A stretch of 64,000 bases of DNA, from assembly GCA_943788245.1 (NCBI GenBank), contig CALSPN010000001.1:27818-91817 (forward strand). Direction: 5' to 3'. The number at the start of each line of letters is the position of its first letter. The stretch's first letter is position 1. A program made the translations under genes and the position numbers. Under the pieces are notes generated by a model. The model saw only the letters and a program-made list of their open reading frames with translations, ran no database searches and was not told the origin of the DNA. Positions 49,614 to 58,848 of the stretch are shown here, piece after piece. This stretch comes from an uncultured Verrucomicrobiae bacterium (lineage in GTDB: Bacteria; Verrucomicrobiota; Verrucomicrobiia; Limisphaerales; AAA164-E04).

Positions 49614-50970
49614 TTAGGCCATCCAACCCGGTCTGTATTCGCGTTGGATGATGTCTGAAATATCCATATTTTTGGCCTGAAGTCGCGTGCTATCCCATTC
49701 GATGCGCCCCCCAGCCTTGAGAGCAGCGTTACCCAGAAGGATCGATTCTGTCATTTGTGAGGCATAATCGAAATTGGACAGGGCAGGTTTACCGCCACGC
49801 ATTGCTTCTACCCATTCATTCTTCATGGCCTGATCACCTCCACCTATGCGGGGGATCCAGGCATCCGGTGCCTCATAGTCCTTGAAATCATCGCCGGGCA
49901 GCAGTTTCCAACTCGATCCGTAATCATTGGGTGAGTAAAGTATACCTTTGTCGCCTACAATAATTGAACCACTGTTGGTTGGTTTTTCACCGTGAAAAAG
50001 ATCCATGGGGGGAAGGTTCTTTTTTCCATCCGGGAATTTACCTTCATACCAGTAATAGCTTAGAGGAGGCATGGCACCTCGGGCACCAAATTCGGTTTTG
50101 GTGGTGGCCCATGCGGGAAAAGTTTCTTCATTGATCGGACCATGATCCAAGGCCTCAACGCTGAGAGGATGACCAAGATTGAGTGCCATGAAAGCCAGAT
50201 TCGCTGTATGACAGCTCATGTCTCCGATAGCTCCAGTCCCAAAGTCCCACCAACCGCGCCACTTGAATGGATGGTAGGCATTGTGATAAGGGCGATCGGG
50301 AGCGACTCCCAGAAATAGATGCCAGTCCACATGATTTGGAATCGCGGGGGTCTCGTTCGGACGTGCGGTAATGGAAGGAGCTTGTGGCCACACTGGGCGA
50401 TTCGTCCATACATGAACCTCCCGGACGGCACCAATCGCACCTGATTGAATCACTTCTACTCCTCGGCGAAGACCATCAGAGGCGGTGCCCTGATTGCCCA
50501 TTTGGGTGGCTACCTTGTATTGACGTGCAACCTGCCCCATGCGCCGAGCTTCATACACTGAATGCGTCAGGGGTTTTTGACAATAAACATGTTTGCCGAG
50601 GCTCATGGCCAACAAACCCGCAGGAGCGTGCATGTGATCAGGAGTACTGATTGTTACCCGCATCAATTTCGGTATGCATCTCCTCGAGCATCTTCCGAAA
50701 GTCCTTGTATTTTTTGGCTTTTGCAAATTTTCCACCCTTCGCATCCAGTTTTGTTAGATCAATATCACAAAGAGCGACAACATCACCCAAATTCCCTGCT
50801 TGGTCGATATCTCCAGACCCCTTTCCACCCACACCAATACCGGCAAAAGCGATGCGGTCATTGGCTCCAAAAACGCGTTTTGGGAAAAAGTTGAAAGTGA
50901 ACGCGGATGCGGCAGCGGTCCCAATGAAGGACCGGCGAGAAACATAGGTCTTACTGAATTTATTGGCCAT
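49614..50970 (-). CDS. Tat-exported Gfo/Idh/MocA family oxidoreductase, frameshifted
   Basis: The composite protein is about 451 residues from ATG 50970. A twin-arginine motif SRRSFIGTAAAS is near the N-terminus, then the Rossmann fold 'RIAFAGIGVGGKGSGDI' and 'GDVVALCDID'. A plus-strand CCC at 50657-50659 holds one base too many; with it removed the protein continues 'TEIDAVTISTPDHMHAPAG', the standard family sequence. Further motifs are 'GKHVYCQKPLTHSVYEAR' with the catalytic Lys of the EKP-like triplet, 'MGNQGTASDGLRRGVEVIQSGAIGAVREVHVWTNRPVW' and 'AIGDMSCHTANLAF'. Exported members of this family are frequent in Planctomycetes and Verrucomicrobia and probably oxidise sugars; the substrate is unknown. 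Sequence error likely. Confidence 0.9.
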
Positions 50971-51310
50971 GATATCCATGTAGTGAAAATTTGATTCAGG
51001 GTGTGATTTCAAAGTAATCACTCCAAAAAACCAAAGCAAGACTTGATCTCTTCAAAGTGTCCTTAAAAATGGAAAGATCAGGCTGTGTCCTGATGCATAG
51101 GGTCAGGCATGAGGAGCGGCATTCTGAGAGTCATGCAGCGTTGTTGCGAGACGTCTATTTTGCAGGTAAAGGATAATAGATGAGTTTTGAATCCCTTCCC
51201 CCTCTCCAGCGTGGGTGATTCATGCAGGGCTTGTGTCAACTTCATTTGATTCAGGATTTGTCATTTTTCCAATTGCAGCAGGTAAGTAATCACGGGTAAA
51301 CTGCTTACCG
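50971..51310. other. Divergent intergenic region, nothing recognised
   Basis: This 340-base stretch lies between the oxidoreductase gene (minus) and the LGRGL membrane protein gene (plus). No terminator, repeat, operator or small gene is recognisable. Confidence 0.35.
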
Positions 51311-52018
51311 ATGGTTATGAAGAAAACACTTGGACGTGGACTTTCCCAGCTGATGAAGGGGAACGAGACCAAGGGAACCGATGCCAAAACGGCTAAGGCC
51401 CTTGCGAGTCCGGTGGATTCAGCTGAAGCTCCCTTGTCCGGCGTTTCGAAACTGATGCAAGGTCATCACGAACCAGCTGAAGTCCAGCCTGCAGCTGATG
51501 GGGTATCCAACCCTTTTCAGCAAGACGCCCCTTCCAGGACGGTTTTTTCAGTGCGCCTTGTGCCTGACTGGATCTACTACCTGAGTGATGTTGTTTTGCT
51601 GTCAGCTGTTCTCTGGATGGTTATTCTCAGCCCTACAGCACCTACGTGGGTCGAATGGACGACCAGTCTGTTGCTAACCGTCCTGGCTGGTTTGATAGGT
51701 GTTTATCCCTGGGCTCGCAACGTGCTGGGCAACGATTCGCCTGTTCAGTCAGGTGAAATACCTCAGTGGAGTCTGGCTTCGAAAACGCAGCCCAATGGAA
51801 CCGAGAAGGTATATGTCATGCATCTCCACGAGCCTTATACCGCAGTCGAAATTACGGAAACCAGTTGGAGCGGTGTACAGCCCAGACCCATCTGGCTATC
51901 GGGTACCCCTGATATCTCACCTGAAGACATGAAGCGCTTGCTCATGGGGGCAGCCGATTTTTACAAAAAACATCAGACTGACAAATCGCACTCGAATTCC
52001 AACGTAAGTGCAGCTTGA
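51311..52018 (+). CDS. Bitopic membrane protein with ParB-like N-terminal LGRGL motif, unknown function
   Basis: Start is ATG 51311 or 51317 (MKKTLGRG); no Shine-Dalgarno is seen. The 235-residue protein begins KKTLGRGLSQLMKG (4-17), closely like the N-terminal peptide by which ParB/Spo0J proteins touch and stimulate ParA ATPases. A weaker second copy, SGVSKLMQG, follows at 43-51. Then come a disordered Ala/Pro/Gln-rich linker (to about 80), two membrane helices (about 86-107 and 115-135) and a C-terminal domain of about 100 residues ('VYVMHLHEPYTAVEITETSW'). No ParB DNA-binding or CTPase domain is present. I do not recognise the family. The N-terminal motif suggests a membrane partner of a ParA/MinD-type ATPase, but no such ATPase gene is in the window. 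Confidence 0.7.
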   Translation: MVMKKTLGRGLSQLMKGNETKGTDAKTAKALASPVDSAEAPLSGVSKLMQGHHEPAEVQPAADGVSNPFQQDAPSRTVFSVRLVPDWIYYLSDVVLLSAVLWMVILSPTAPTWVEWTTSLLLTVLAGLIGVYPWARNVLGNDSPVQSGEIPQWSLASKTQPNGTEKVYVMHLHEPYTAVEITETSWSGVQPRPIWLSGTPDISPEDMKRLLMGAADFYKKHQTDKSHSNSNVSAA

Positions 52019-52352
52019 GGCGTCCACTCGGATTGCCTGAAAAGAGGGACCGTGTCTCCCTGCGTCTCAAATTCTCATATTTTTAACCCGAACGGATCGT
52101 CAGTAAGTTCGACGATACTGCAACCTCAAAGTTTCCTTCCTCAGATGATTGGGTAGTTGAATAATGAGGTAAGAAAAACTTTGGAGATGACTTTGTCTTT
52201 GTTGCTCCGGAGTTTCATGTTCCTTTGAATCATGGGTGAAATAACCCTTTCCACTGCAGTAATAGAACCTTTTTGAGGGCGTGTTATTTGTGACTGAGAA
52301 CACTTTGTCGCTGCAAGCAATTCAACCCATGCAAGGCCGAGAGTTTGATAGG
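52019..52352. other. Intergenic region, weak hairpin only
   Basis: A small stem AGAGGGA/TCTCCCT near 52042-52061 lies just after the LGRGL gene and may be a terminator. No gene is seen in the rest. Confidence 0.35.
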
Positions 52353-52558
52353 TCATTCACGGGATAATGATTTCAAATTGCCTGCTGTATTCGGATCATT
52401 GACGGTCTCTTTATTGCGATTGGCAGAGGCTTCAGCCTGCTGGTTCGCTTCTTTGATCGGATTGAATCTGAAGTCTCATTGGCGTTCCCTTTGAGTTGAG
52501 CTCCATTGATAAAGATGATCCCCAGTGTTTTCTGATAATTCTGCTCAGCGATTTTCAA
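52353..52558 (-). CDS. Possible small protein with a frameshift (about 68 residues)
   Basis: A TTG at 52558 preceded by GAGG opens a frame 20 bases after the flippase gene stop. The first half reads 'KIAEQNYQKTLGIIFINGAQLKG'. Near 52470 a different frame becomes more protein-like ('FNPIKEANQQAEASANRNK', ending SLSRE with a stop at 52353-52355). Adding one base would join them. The product would be a hydrophilic, Gln/Asn/Ala-rich protein. Both the gene and the frame correction are guesses, based on frame quality and on the many other indels in this window. Confidence 0.25.
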
Positions 52559-52578
52559 TTACCTCGTAGCATTAGATA

Positions 52579-53631
52579 CTACTTCATCACCCCATGTTCG
52601 ATGGATTCCATTGTCTTGTCTGATGGAGGTTTAAGGCTGGCTGCTCCCGCATACCACAAGCCTAAAACGGTGGTTGGTAAAAAGAAAATCAAATGCATGA
52701 CGAGAGCATAGGCCAAGGCGACTTCTCGGGATGGATGCAGATTTAATACTGCAAATCCGAAAATCATACCTGCTTCATAAATACCCCAATAACCAGGAGC
52801 GGCAGGAATCATGACTGCCAGCGATTCGATGACAACCAAGGCGATTGCTTGCATCAAGGTCATGGTGATACCATCGAAACCCCATCCCAGGGTCTGAGCC
52901 GCGATGGCATTGATGATCCAGGTCAGTACTGAATAAAAAGTTATCCATAAGAATCTTCGAGGTTGTTTGATTGCTTGGAAGCCCCGGACAATTCCTTCAA
53001 GGCCATCTTCGATGGATTGATGCATGCTTTCCGAAATGGGGATCTTGCGCACGAATTTCAATAGCTTGATTCGTACTTTTCGAAACATGAGTAATCCCAA
53101 TCCGCAAATCATGATACTTGATCCCACAACTACTTTTTGAATCAGTGGAGCCAACATGCTCCCTCTAATCACAAATCCCCCAAATTCGACCGACATCCCG
53201 GGGTCGATTGGGGGGATGAATGCCATGGAAACAATAAACAAGGCAATGAGAGTGACTCCATCAAACACTCGTTCGGTGACAATGGTTCCGAAGGCGATGG
53301 GTACTCCTGTTTTTTGTTTTTTACCCACATAGATTGCCCTCATGAATTCTCCCATTCGACCCGATGGCAGTACGTTATTAAAAGCAAAACCTACCATGAT
53401 TGGTTTGAATAGATGATTTGAGGCTACTGGTTTATCCTCAGGAAAGAGTAGCGACCAGCGAAGCGCACGCACATAGATACCGGCATAGAACACAATCACC
53501 GTCACGAGAAGCCAGAACGGATGTACTTCGCTCAGCGCCCTCCAGAGTGCTTTCCAGTCAAGGTTTTGAAATACCCAGATACAGCTGAGCAGAGACACCA
53601 AAAGCCCAAGATAGACAGCCAGCTTTTTCAT
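52579..53631 (-). CDS. UPF0104/HpnL-like membrane protein (flippase-like, LPG synthase TM fold)
   Basis: Start ATG 53631 overlaps the stop of the glycosyltransferase gene (ATGA); codons upstream are inside that gene. The 350-residue protein has about eight membrane helices and the family blocks 'FWLLVTVIVFYAGIYVRALRWSLLF', 'VGFAFNNVLPSGRMGEFMRAIYVG', 'IVTERVFDGVTLIALF' and 'LVVIESLAVMIPAAPGYWGIYEAGMIFGF', the lysylphosphatidylglycerol synthase transmembrane/flippase-like fold. HpnL of hopanoid loci belongs to this superfamily. Position next to shc makes a hopanoid or lipid-transport role attractive, though not proven. No aminoacyl-transferase domain is present, so it is not MprF. Confidence 0.85.
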   Translation of the reverse strand: MKKLAVYLGLLVSLLSCIWVFQNLDWKALWRALSEVHPFWLLVTVIVFYAGIYVRALRWSLLFPEDKPVASNHLFKPIMVGFAFNNVLPSGRMGEFMRAIYVGKKQKTGVPIAFGTIVTERVFDGVTLIALFIVSMAFIPPIDPGMSVEFGGFVIRGSMLAPLIQKVVVGSSIMICGLGLLMFRKVRIKLLKFVRKIPISESMHQSIEDGLEGIVRGFQAIKQPRRFLWITFYSVLTWIINAIAAQTLGWGFDGITMTLMQAIALVVIESLAVMIPAAPGYWGIYEAGMIFGFAVLNLHPSREVALAYALVMHLIFFLPTTVLGLWYAGAASLKPPSDKTMESIEHGVMK

Positions 53632-54749
53632 GGTTCGGGTGATCCCTTCAGCGCCATGGACTCCAGCCAATCACAGGCCTTGGGGAGTATGGCATCCCAG
53701 TGAAATTGTTTGGCGCGGTTCCAGGCTTCGATCCTGTATTGCTGGTATCTCTCAGGTTTTTTGATCATGGACTGGATTTCATCAGCAAGTGATTCGGGAG
53801 TTTCCTTTTTCGAGACCCTTCCGGTGACATGATCAAGAGTGGATTCGGTCAGGCCAGCCACCGGATAGACCACTGAAGGTGTTCCCATGGCATTTGCCTC
53901 AATAATATTCAAGCCCCAGCCCTCACGCACTGAAGTATGCAATAGTATATGAGCTTCCTGAAGAGACTGATCCTTTTGCTTCTCATCCAAAAATCCAGCG
54001 AAGGTCACACGCTCATTTAAACCAAGTTCACCCACGCATTGTTTGAGTTGAGGCATGGATTCGCCCGTTCCGATGATTTTGAGTACTGCATCGATTTGGC
54101 GGTCTTTGAGACAGCGTAGGGTCTGGATCGCATGGTCGATACGTTTGTTGGGGGCAAGCCTGGAAACGACGGCCAAGCGTAATGGAGCGCTCATCAGTTT
54201 TTCTGGAAGTGAAGGCAAGGCCTGCGTGTAGACTCCATAAGGAATACGTTTGACGTTCTGGATGCCCCGCGCATGCAGCATGTCTTCAGTTCCCTTGCAC
54301 GCGGTCCAGAAAGGCGTTTGGCGATAGAGCCAATGCGTGAATTGCTCCTGGATTCTTCCGATTTGATCCAGTGGCCATCGATAAAATGAAGACCATATTG
54401 GTCCTAAAACCTCGTGTATGTAGGAAACGCATTGAGTTTGAGTCCACCAGGGAGCAAACCAGGGAATGCCATGATGTTGATCAATCACGAGATCGAATCG
54501 AGCTTGCGATTGAAACCAGCGATTGGCGGCCAGTATAGATGTTCCCATGCCGCCACGTCGTATAATGTGAATGCCGTTCAAGATAGATTCCTGTTCACAA
54601 TCTGGGTATGCGTTTGCAAACCACCAGACGTCATGGCCTTTTGATGAAAGTGCACTGAGATAAGCCAACGAAACCCTTTCTGCCCCGCCTGAAGCAGGGT
54701 TTTGCGGGTCACGCCAGTTGAGCATCAAAAATCTCAGTTGTCTCTCCAT
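53628..54749 (-). CDS. GT4-type glycosyltransferase
   Basis: The start at 54749 (MERQLRFLML) is chosen because the protein fold begins there; the frame is open to ATG 54836. The 373-residue protein has the N-terminal 'NWRDPQNPASGGAERVSLAYLSALSSKGHDV' of GT-B enzymes and the C-terminal GT4 domain 'APLRLAVVSRLAPNKRIDHAIQTLRCL', 'VTFAGFLDEKQKDQSLQEAHILLHTSVREGWGLNIIEANAMGTPSVVYPVAGLTESTLDHVTG' with the E-x7-E donor-binding region (EGWGLNIIEA). It probably transfers a sugar from a nucleotide-sugar to a lipid or glycan. It is coupled to the flippase-like gene and divergent from shc. Confidence 0.9.
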   Translation of the reverse strand: MERQLRFLMLNWRDPQNPASGGAERVSLAYLSALSSKGHDVWWFANAYPDCEQESILNGIHIIRRGGMGTSILAANRWFQSQARFDLVIDQHHGIPWFAPWWTQTQCVSYIHEVLGPIWSSFYRWPLDQIGRIQEQFTHWLYRQTPFWTACKGTEDMLHARGIQNVKRIPYGVYTQALPSLPEKLMSAPLRLAVVSRLAPNKRIDHAIQTLRCLKDRQIDAVLKIIGTGESMPQLKQCVGELGLNERVTFAGFLDEKQKDQSLQEAHILLHTSVREGWGLNIIEANAMGTPSVVYPVAGLTESTLDHVTGRVSKKETPESLADEIQSMIKKPERYQQYRIEAWNRAKQFHWDAILPKACDWLESMALKGSPEP

Positions 54750-54948
54750 ATTATAATAAAATCCGGTCAATAACTCACTCGAGGTCAAATCCATCCACGA
54801 GCCTGGTAGGGGCGCCGTATTCGCGATCATCACCATGGACGAGTGACTAATTTAACCCTTTACACCCCAAGGGCAAGATTACACTCTGATGCTCTTACAC
54901 CGGACAAGCATTTCTCAGTTGAAAAGATCAAAGAAAGATTTGATATCA

Positions 54949-56895
54949 ATGAAGGAACCCCTTTTCTCTCCACTGAACAAGGAGGCTTTTTGGATCACCA
55001 TCCAACGTTCACAGGATTACCTTTTGAACGCTCAGTTACCAGATGGATACTGGCAGGGCGAACTGCGGATTGACTGCACATTGGTGGCGGATACTATTTG
55101 CTTCAAGCATTGGGACGGAAAAGTGGACGAAGTCTGGCAGCGCAAGGCCGTAAATCATTTATTGAACCTGCAATTACCGGAAGGCGGATGGAATATATAC
55201 CACGGAGGACCTGCCGAGGTGAACGCCACGATTAAATCTTATCTGGCACTCAAACTTGCTGGATTGACGGAAGCGGATCCTCGCATGTCACGCGCTCGCT
55301 CGGTTCTGCTGAACCTGGGTGGAGTCCCTCGGATGAACACTTTTTCAAAACTCTATCTTGCCTTGCTGGGGCTCTTTCCCTGGAAATATTTACCGACCAT
55401 ACCTTGCGAAGTGATTTTGATTGGCAACTGGTTTTATTTGAACTTTCACGAGATGAGTAACTGGACGCGCAGCATAATCGTACCCTTGTCCATCATCAAT
55501 CATTTCAAGCCTACAAGGAAACTGCGTCATCCCGTGACAATCGATGAGTTGTATCCGGATGGTTTTCACGAACGTGATCTTCGGCTGCCGCACACCCCGG
55601 AGATTTTCTCATGGCGTAACTTGTTTCTAGCCCTTGATAAGGTGAATAAGTTAGCTGAGAAATTTGCACAATGGGGTATTCATCCATTCCGGAGACAGGC
55701 TTTGAGAAAGAGCGAAGATTGGATGCTGGAACGATTCGAGGGCGCTGATGGTTTGGGAGCTATCTGGCCATCCATGCTCAATTCGCTCATTGCGATGAAG
55801 GCAATGGGCTACGAGGATGACCACCCGCAGGTGTTGCGTGCCGAGCGTGAATTAAAGAAACTTGAGCACGAGACCGAAACTGAGGTGCGCATTGAACCTT
55901 GTCTTTCCCCTGTCTGGGACACGGCGATTGCCTGCGCTGCCTTAAGTGCTTCCGGAGTTTCACCTGCGAACCCCAGAATGAGGAAGGCGGCTGATTATTT
56001 AGTTTCCAAGGAAATCCGCTTCAGAGGAGACTGGAAATACAAGAACGAGGCCGATGTTGAACCCAGTGGGTGGGCTTTCGAGCATGAGAATAAATGGAGT
56101 CCTGATGTCGACGATTCCGCCATGGTGATGCTCGCCTTGAGGCGCATGCAATCCAGTGACAAAAAAGCCCAGCAATCCTGTCTCAAGCGTGGTTTGGAAT
56201 GGCTCATGACTTTTCAGTGCAAGGGGGGAGGCTGGGCTGCGTTCGATAAGGATTGCACCAAGAGCATCATGGAAAAAGTGCCCTTCGCGGATCACAATGC
56301 CATGCTTGACCCTGAGTGTGCAGATATCACCGCGCGCATACTGGAACTATTGGGAGTTGAGGGTCTTACCCTTGAGCATCCTCAAGTGAAACTGGGCGTT
56401 CAATACCTGCGCTCCCAGCAGGAGGAGGATGGCTCTTGGTACGGGCGTTGGGGGGTTAATTACCTTTATGGGACATGGCTTGCACTCAGGGGGCTGAGAG
56501 CCTTGAAAATGGATATGCACCAACCTTGGCTGCAGAAAGCCAAGGACTGGCTGGAGAGTGTTCAATTGAAAGACGGTGGTTGGGGTGAGCGTTGTAACAG
56601 CTATGAAGATCCTGTTTTAAAAGGCCAGGGACCTAGCACAGCTTCCCAAACGGCCTGGGCTGTCATGGGCCTTTGTGCTTTCGGTGATCCTGGCCTGCCA
56701 AGTCTCCATCGAGGTATTCAGTATCTCATCGATATGCAATCCGAGGATGGTTCGTGGCCCGAGGAAGAGACAACGGGCACTGGATTTCCCCTCGTATTCT
56801 ACCTTAAATACGATATGTATCGGAATTCCTGGCCATTGCTTGCTCTGGCAACTTATCAGGATTTGCTCAAGGCGAATGCCAATGCATCCCTCTAA
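54949..56895 (+). CDS. shc: Squalene-hopene cyclase
   Basis: The 648-residue form from 54949 puts the catalytic D-V-D-D (DXDD) at about 386-389, near position 374-377 of the well-studied enzyme; an ATG at 54889 would add 20 residues. Several QW repeats are visible ('LPDGYWQGEL', 'LPEGGWNIYHG', 'CKGGGWAAFDKDC', 'EEDGSWYGRWGVNYLYGTWLAL', 'LKDGGWGERCNSYED', 'SEDGSWPEEETTGTGFPLVFYLKYDMYRNSWPLLAL'). Shc folds squalene to hopene at the membrane surface. It is the key enzyme of hopanoid synthesis. HpnG follows 60 bases downstream; no hpnCDE squalene genes are in the window. Confidence 0.97.
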   Translation: MKEPLFSPLNKEAFWITIQRSQDYLLNAQLPDGYWQGELRIDCTLVADTICFKHWDGKVDEVWQRKAVNHLLNLQLPEGGWNIYHGGPAEVNATIKSYLALKLAGLTEADPRMSRARSVLLNLGGVPRMNTFSKLYLALLGLFPWKYLPTIPCEVILIGNWFYLNFHEMSNWTRSIIVPLSIINHFKPTRKLRHPVTIDELYPDGFHERDLRLPHTPEIFSWRNLFLALDKVNKLAEKFAQWGIHPFRRQALRKSEDWMLERFEGADGLGAIWPSMLNSLIAMKAMGYEDDHPQVLRAERELKKLEHETETEVRIEPCLSPVWDTAIACAALSASGVSPANPRMRKAADYLVSKEIRFRGDWKYKNEADVEPSGWAFEHENKWSPDVDDSAMVMLALRRMQSSDKKAQQSCLKRGLEWLMTFQCKGGGWAAFDKDCTKSIMEKVPFADHNAMLDPECADITARILELLGVEGLTLEHPQVKLGVQYLRSQQEEDGSWYGRWGVNYLYGTWLALRGLRALKMDMHQPWLQKAKDWLESVQLKDGGWGERCNSYEDPVLKGQGPSTASQTAWAVMGLCAFGDPGLPSLHRGIQYLIDMQSEDGSWPEEETTGTGFPLVFYLKYDMYRNSWPLLALATYQDLLKANANASL

Positions 56896-56955
56896 TTCAT
56901 TCAGAGATGCTTGGCTTCGAATCACACGTGTTGAACAATACCATATGATAGTTTA

Positions 56956-57585
56956 GTGAAAGCGCTGGTTTGTTTTGCTGTAGCTCAGGAAAAGCAATAT
57001 TTCCATGTCCGTGAAAGTGTGCATGTGCTTGTTACTGGCATGGGGGCTTCTGCGGCAGGATGTACTCTTGCCAGATTACTCGAAGTTGAACATCCACGTT
57101 TAATCATCGCCGCTGGCTTTGCGGGTGGCCTGAATCCCGAGTTAAAGCTCGGTCAAATGATACTCGATGATTCTGATCTGTCAGAGCATGGACTCAATCT
57201 ATCGGGCCCCGCAGCGCTGTTTCATGGAAAGATTCACTCTGCCTCCAAAGTCATGGTGACCCCTTTTGAAAAGGCTTCCCTTCGGAAAGAGTCCAACGCG
57301 GATGCCGTTGACATGGAATCGTCAGCTGTTCGATCGATAGCAAGAAGTCATCGCATTCCCATGGTTGCACTGCGTGTGATTACCGACCCATACAATGAAG
57401 CATTGCCGCTTGATTTCAACCAGTTCATGGACACTGCGGGCAGCATGCGCTACGGAAGGCTTGGCTGCCATTTGCTCAGAAATCCCAGCACCGTCTCTGG
57501 ACTCATCCAGTTTCAAAAGAAGTTGAAATATGCTGCTCAGCAACTGGGTGAAACCCTCAACTCACTCCTGGACACGTCTGCTTAG
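56956..57585 (+). CDS. hpnG: Hopanoid-associated phosphorylase (HpnG-type)
   Basis: The 209-residue protein starts with GTG. It has the nucleoside-phosphorylase fold: 'VHVLVTGMGASAA', 'PRLIIAAGFAGGLNPELKLGQMIL', 'ADAVDMESSAVRSIARSHRIPMVALRVITDP' with the conserved Met-Glu-Ser that binds ribose in the purine nucleoside phosphorylase family. Located directly after shc, it matches HpnG, which removes adenine from adenosylhopane to give phosphoribosylhopane. The adenosylhopane-forming hpnH is not in the window. The activity is inferred from homology and context. Confidence 0.88.
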   Translation: MKALVCFAVAQEKQYFHVRESVHVLVTGMGASAAGCTLARLLEVEHPRLIIAAGFAGGLNPELKLGQMILDDSDLSEHGLNLSGPAALFHGKIHSASKVMVTPFEKASLRKESNADAVDMESSAVRSIARSHRIPMVALRVITDPYNEALPLDFNQFMDTAGSMRYGRLGCHLLRNPSTVSGLIQFQKKLKYAAQQLGETLNSLLDTSA

Positions 57586-57627
57586 AAACACACTGGTCCT
57601 ACCGAAGCTATTGGAGGTTCGTGTCGA

Positions 57628-58632
57628 TCAAGCTGCCCTGAGGAGCCTGAGGTAGCCGAATCCCACAAAACGTTGATTTTCCTCGTCATACAAACGGTAA
57701 TTTACCGCTTTCAAGCTGGCCCACAGAGTGATTTGAGGCACATTTTGGAAGATTTCTTCGCTCTGGTGACACTTCTCCAGGTTGTAATTCGGTATTCTGG
57801 GGCCCAGATGATGAATGTGATGGAACCCAATGTTGCCTGAAAACCATTGCAACACCTTTGGTAGTCTGTAAAAAGAGCTTCCTTCCAGCGCTGCTGTGAG
57901 GTAGTCCCAATCTTCACTTCTTTCCCAGTAAACTCCTTCAAACTGGTGCTGCACGTAAAAAAGCCATATTCCCAGCGAACCAGCCACCAGCATGACGCTT
58001 GCTTGTATGATCAAGTAAGCCTGCCATCCGAAAATATAACTCATGGCCACTGCCATGGTGAGCACTCCGATATTTGTCCAAAAGACGCTTTTGCGCTCTC
58101 GCGGTGGAGATTTGGGGGTAGAAAAACGGTGTTTGATGAAAAATAATCCCAATGGACCAAACCCAAACAAAACGATTGGGTTACGAATGAATCGGTAGGC
58201 TATTTTCTTCCATTTGGATGATTCAAGATACTCCTTGACTGTCATGATCCAGACGTCACCCATACCGCGCCTGTCCAAATTGCCCGATGTGGAATGATGG
58301 ACACCGTGCTCCCACCGCCATTGGAAATAGGGGGTAAACTCCAGAACCCCAAGAATGGACCCCAGCGTATGGTTTGCCTTCTGTGATTTGAAGAAGGATC
58401 CGTGGCCGCAATCATGGAAAATAATGAACACGCGCACCAGAAACCCACCTGCCAGCAAGATTAGTGGCAGAAGCAGCCAGTATGAAACGTTCATGGCATA
58501 ATACATCATCACCCACAATCCAGCGTAGGGAACCAAGGTGTTCACTATCTGCCATATCCCTCTAGCCACTGATTGCTTCTGATACTTTGCAATTATGGCC
58601 TTCCACGTAACCGTATTTGGTTTTTTACTCAT
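57628..58632 (-). CDS. Membrane fatty-acid desaturase
   Basis: Start ATG 58632 (MSKKPN); a TTG at 58644 is less likely. The 334-residue protein has three histidine boxes, HDCGH (73-77), H-G-V-H-H (109-113) and HHIHH (about 270-274), with four membrane helices arranged as in the FA_desaturase (DesA/delta-12-like) family, which use a di-iron centre and oxygen to introduce a double bond. Substrate could be an acyl lipid, possibly for membrane fluidity. It converges on hpnG but on the other strand; a link with the hopanoid locus is only spatial. Confidence 0.9.
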   Translation of the reverse strand: MSKKPNTVTWKAIIAKYQKQSVARGIWQIVNTLVPYAGLWVMMYYAMNVSYWLLLPLILLAGGFLVRVFIIFHDCGHGSFFKSQKANHTLGSILGVLEFTPYFQWRWEHGVHHSTSGNLDRRGMGDVWIMTVKEYLESSKWKKIAYRFIRNPIVLFGFGPLGLFFIKHRFSTPKSPPRERKSVFWTNIGVLTMAVAMSYIFGWQAYLIIQASVMLVAGSLGIWLFYVQHQFEGVYWERSEDWDYLTAALEGSSFYRLPKVLQWFSGNIGFHHIHHLGPRIPNYNLEKCHQSEEIFQNVPQITLWASLKAVNYRLYDEENQRFVGFGYLRLLRAA

Positions 58633-58848
58633 TCGCGTAATCAATTTGCAGCCTTATTTGAAATCAGCCAAATTGTTTTTATTAGAAATTTCTTCTTTTT
58701 TGAAATATTTTCTGAAAATGGCAAGCCAGATTTTTTGTAACTGGTTGTTTCCTAATAAAAAGGCACATAAACAGGGTGCATTGCTTATTTGCAGCCAGGT
58801 CGACAAATTCATAGTTGACCTCCAGCTGATGCCTTTCAAAATGATTTC

